Below, in pieces: positions 5,960 through 6,787 of a DNA stretch of 6,787 nucleotides. Each line of letters starts with the position of its first letter. The stretch's first letter is position 1. The DNA comes from Pseudonocardia sp. (lineage in GTDB: Bacteria; Actinomycetota; Actinomycetes; Mycobacteriales; Pseudonocardiaceae), in NCBI GenBank assembly GCA_030453005.1, contig JAKDLE010000160.1, positions 1 through 6,787 on the forward strand, read 5' to 3'. Under the pieces are notes generated by a model that was not told the DNA's origin, searched no databases, and saw nothing but the letters and a program-made list of their open reading frames with translations. The position numbers were made by a program, and so were the translations under genes.

Positions 5960-6151
5960 CTACTCGACCAGCGTGATCGCCGCACGCGGGCAGGCTTGCA
6001 CAGCCTCCTCCAGCTTGGGGCGCAGCTCCTCGGACGGGTTCTCGTCGAGGATGTAGAGGAAGTCGTCCTCTCGCACCTCGAACACCTCCGGGGCGATGCC
6101 CATACAGACGGCGTTGGACTCACACAGGTCGAAATCGACGACAACCTTCAT
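5960..6151 (-). CDS. P450-type [3Fe-4S] ferredoxin
   Basis: This 63-aa acidic protein has the single-cluster signature C10-x5-C16 (CESNAVC) and a distal C54-P (ACPRAAI). Three cysteines and no fourth indicate a [3Fe-4S] cluster. The position usually taken by the fourth cysteine in 4Fe-4S relatives is Asn13. Such ferredoxins pass electrons from a reductase to cytochromes P450 in actinomycetes, but no P450 or reductase lies in this window. I chose the ATG at 6151 because MKVVVDFDLCESN is the usual N-terminus of this family. A GTG at 6187 would add 12 residues and is preceded by GAGGG at 6201-6197 with 9 bases spacing, so the longer form is possible. It lies 73 bases upstream of the ligase and 64 bases after the sortase-fold gene, same strand, so cotranscription is plausible. 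Confidence 0.9.
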   Translation of the reverse strand: MKVVVDFDLCESNAVCMGIAPEVFEVREDDFLYILDENPSEELRPKLEEAVQACPRAAITLVE

Positions 6152-6196
6152 GCCGACATCGTGCACCCCGTCCGCACCGCCCGTCACCGAAGGCGA

Positions 6197-6226
6197 CCCT
6201 CACCGCGCGCCGCCCTCACCGTGCGC
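6197..6226. repeat. 14-bp tandem repeat over the sortase-like gene's stop
   Basis: CCCTCACCGCGCGC (6197-6210) recurs at 6213-6226 with one mismatch, a period of 16 bases. On the minus strand each copy contains TGAGGG; the first to be read carries the stop codon of the sortase-like gene. The second carries the GAGGG that could serve as ribosome binding site for the longer ferredoxin start at 6187. Confidence 0.7.
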
Positions 6227-6743
6227 CCCGCAGCCGCGCGAACACGACGAGGTTGTCGGCGTGCTCGCCTGGGTGCCGCGCGAAGACCCCGCCCGTGGTG
6301 ATGAGCCGCAGCTCGGGCCCTGCGGTCTCGCCGTACACCTCGTCGACCGGGAACGCCGCCCGGGCGAACCGGCCCGTCCGGTACACCGTGAACACGGCCT
6401 CGGTGCCGTCGTCGCGGTGCACCCCCACCTCGTCGCCGGGTGCGAGCTGCGCGAGGCGGGCGAACACCCCGGCGACGCCGTCGAGGCTGACGTGCCCGAC
6501 GACCACCGCGGGCCCCTGCGCCCCTGGCGTCGGCCCGAGGGTGGACCAGCCCGCCGTCGCCGCTTCCGAGGGCGGCTTCAGGACGCCTCCCGCGTCGACG
6601 TGCAGTGCGGTCAACGGTCCGGTGTCGACGCCGATGGCGGGCACCGAGAGCCCCACCGGCCGGGCCTGTTCCAGGAGTCGTACGGGCCGGACCGGCACCG
6701 GAGGGAGGTCCGGCGCCTGCGGGCCGCGAGCCACGGCGATCAT
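6216..6743 (-). CDS. Class F sortase-fold protein lacking catalytic Cys and Arg (probable pseudoenzyme)
   Basis: This 175-aa protein follows the class F sortase pattern throughout: PVGLSVPAIGVD (29-40), a GW with GPTPGAQGPAVVVGH (69-84, His84 being the catalytic-type His), LAPGDEV (100-106), FPVDEVYGET (131-140) and LRLITTGG (145-152). Active sortases have Cys after LxLxT; here Thr150 (ACG) stands there. The catalytic Arg, normally in an RDN near the end, is Ala162 (HADN, codon GCC). Both changes are non-conservative and the frame is intact. Class F enzymes normally carry an N-terminal membrane anchor, but here the ATG at 6743, with AGAGGG 8 bases upstream, leads almost directly into the domain, and an in-frame TAG lies at 6758-6756. 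Transpeptidation looks impossible; a binding or scaffold role, or decay, are alternatives. The fold call is strong, the role unknown. Confidence 0.85.
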   Translation of the reverse strand: MIAVARGPQAPDLPPVPVRPVRLLEQARPVGLSVPAIGVDTGPLTALHVDAGGVLKPPSEAATAGWSTLGPTPGAQGPAVVVGHVSLDGVAGVFARLAQLAPGDEVGVHRDDGTEAVFTVYRTGRFARAAFPVDEVYGETAGPELRLITTGGVFARHPGEHADNLVVFARLRGAR

Positions 6744-6750
6744 CTGCCGG

Positions 6751-6762
6751 ACCCTCTAGGGT
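6751..6762. repeat. Short inverted repeat between divergent starts
   Basis: ACCCT and AGGGT arms are separated by CT. One arm supplies AGAGGG, the ribosome binding site of the sortase-like gene. The other supplies a purine-rich AGGG that could serve a + strand start at 6771. It may be an operator, or simply two back-to-back ribosome binding sites. Confidence 0.35.
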
Positions 6763-6770
6763 GACCGTCC

Positions 6771-6787
6771 GTGCCTATCGCCGTGAC
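6771..6787 (+). CDS. Possible start of a divergent gene, cut by the window edge
   Basis: A GTG at 6771 (reading VPIAV) has AGGG at 6758-6761 with 9 bases spacing. Another GTG at 6761 (reading VTVRAYRRD) is also open to the edge. Too little sequence remains to choose between them or to prove that either is a gene. Confidence 0.15.

Overview
The window is very GC-rich DNA, with G or C dominating third codon positions and several GTG starts. It looks like chromosomal sequence from a high-GC actinomycete. The protein styles (a class F sortase fold, a P450-type 3Fe-4S ferredoxin, an AMP-forming acyl-CoA ligase) fit Pseudonocardia or a relative, but the genus is an inference from protein character and no marker gene is present.

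Layout from left to right: a possible 3' end of a + strand gene at the left edge (weak); a small unrecognised protein on the - strand (138-398); a 315-base gene-free stretch (399-713) with a strong hairpin and two copies of a 43-bp direct repeat; a tightly coupled - strand pair, an SDR oxidoreductase followed by a class C beta-lactamase-like serine hydrolase (2211 down to 714); a divergent + strand DUF72/YecE-like gene (2237-3064); then a - strand block read from right to left: sortase-fold protein (6743-6216), 3Fe-4S ferredoxin (6151-5960), acyl-CoA ligase (5886-4279) and MFS transporter (4257-3088). The MFS gene is convergent with the DUF72 gene, with 23 bases between their stops. At the right edge a divergent + strand gene may begin.

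The ferredoxin, ligase and transporter could form a small metabolic unit: uptake or export of an acid-like compound, activation to a CoA thioester, and electron supply to an oxygenase encoded elsewhere. That grouping rests only on order and spacing. The MFS gene also has a good candidate promoter of its own for a leaderless transcript.

The most notable observations are two enzymes that lack expected catalytic residues. The sortase-fold protein has Thr where the catalytic Cys belongs and Ala where the catalytic Arg belongs, keeps the His, and lacks a membrane anchor. The SDR has His in place of the catalytic Tyr of the YxxxK motif. There are also two short tandem duplications that each cover the stop codon of a gene. 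No RNA gene, CRISPR array, transposase or phage gene was seen. I did not find convincing evidence of a complete new multi-gene system.
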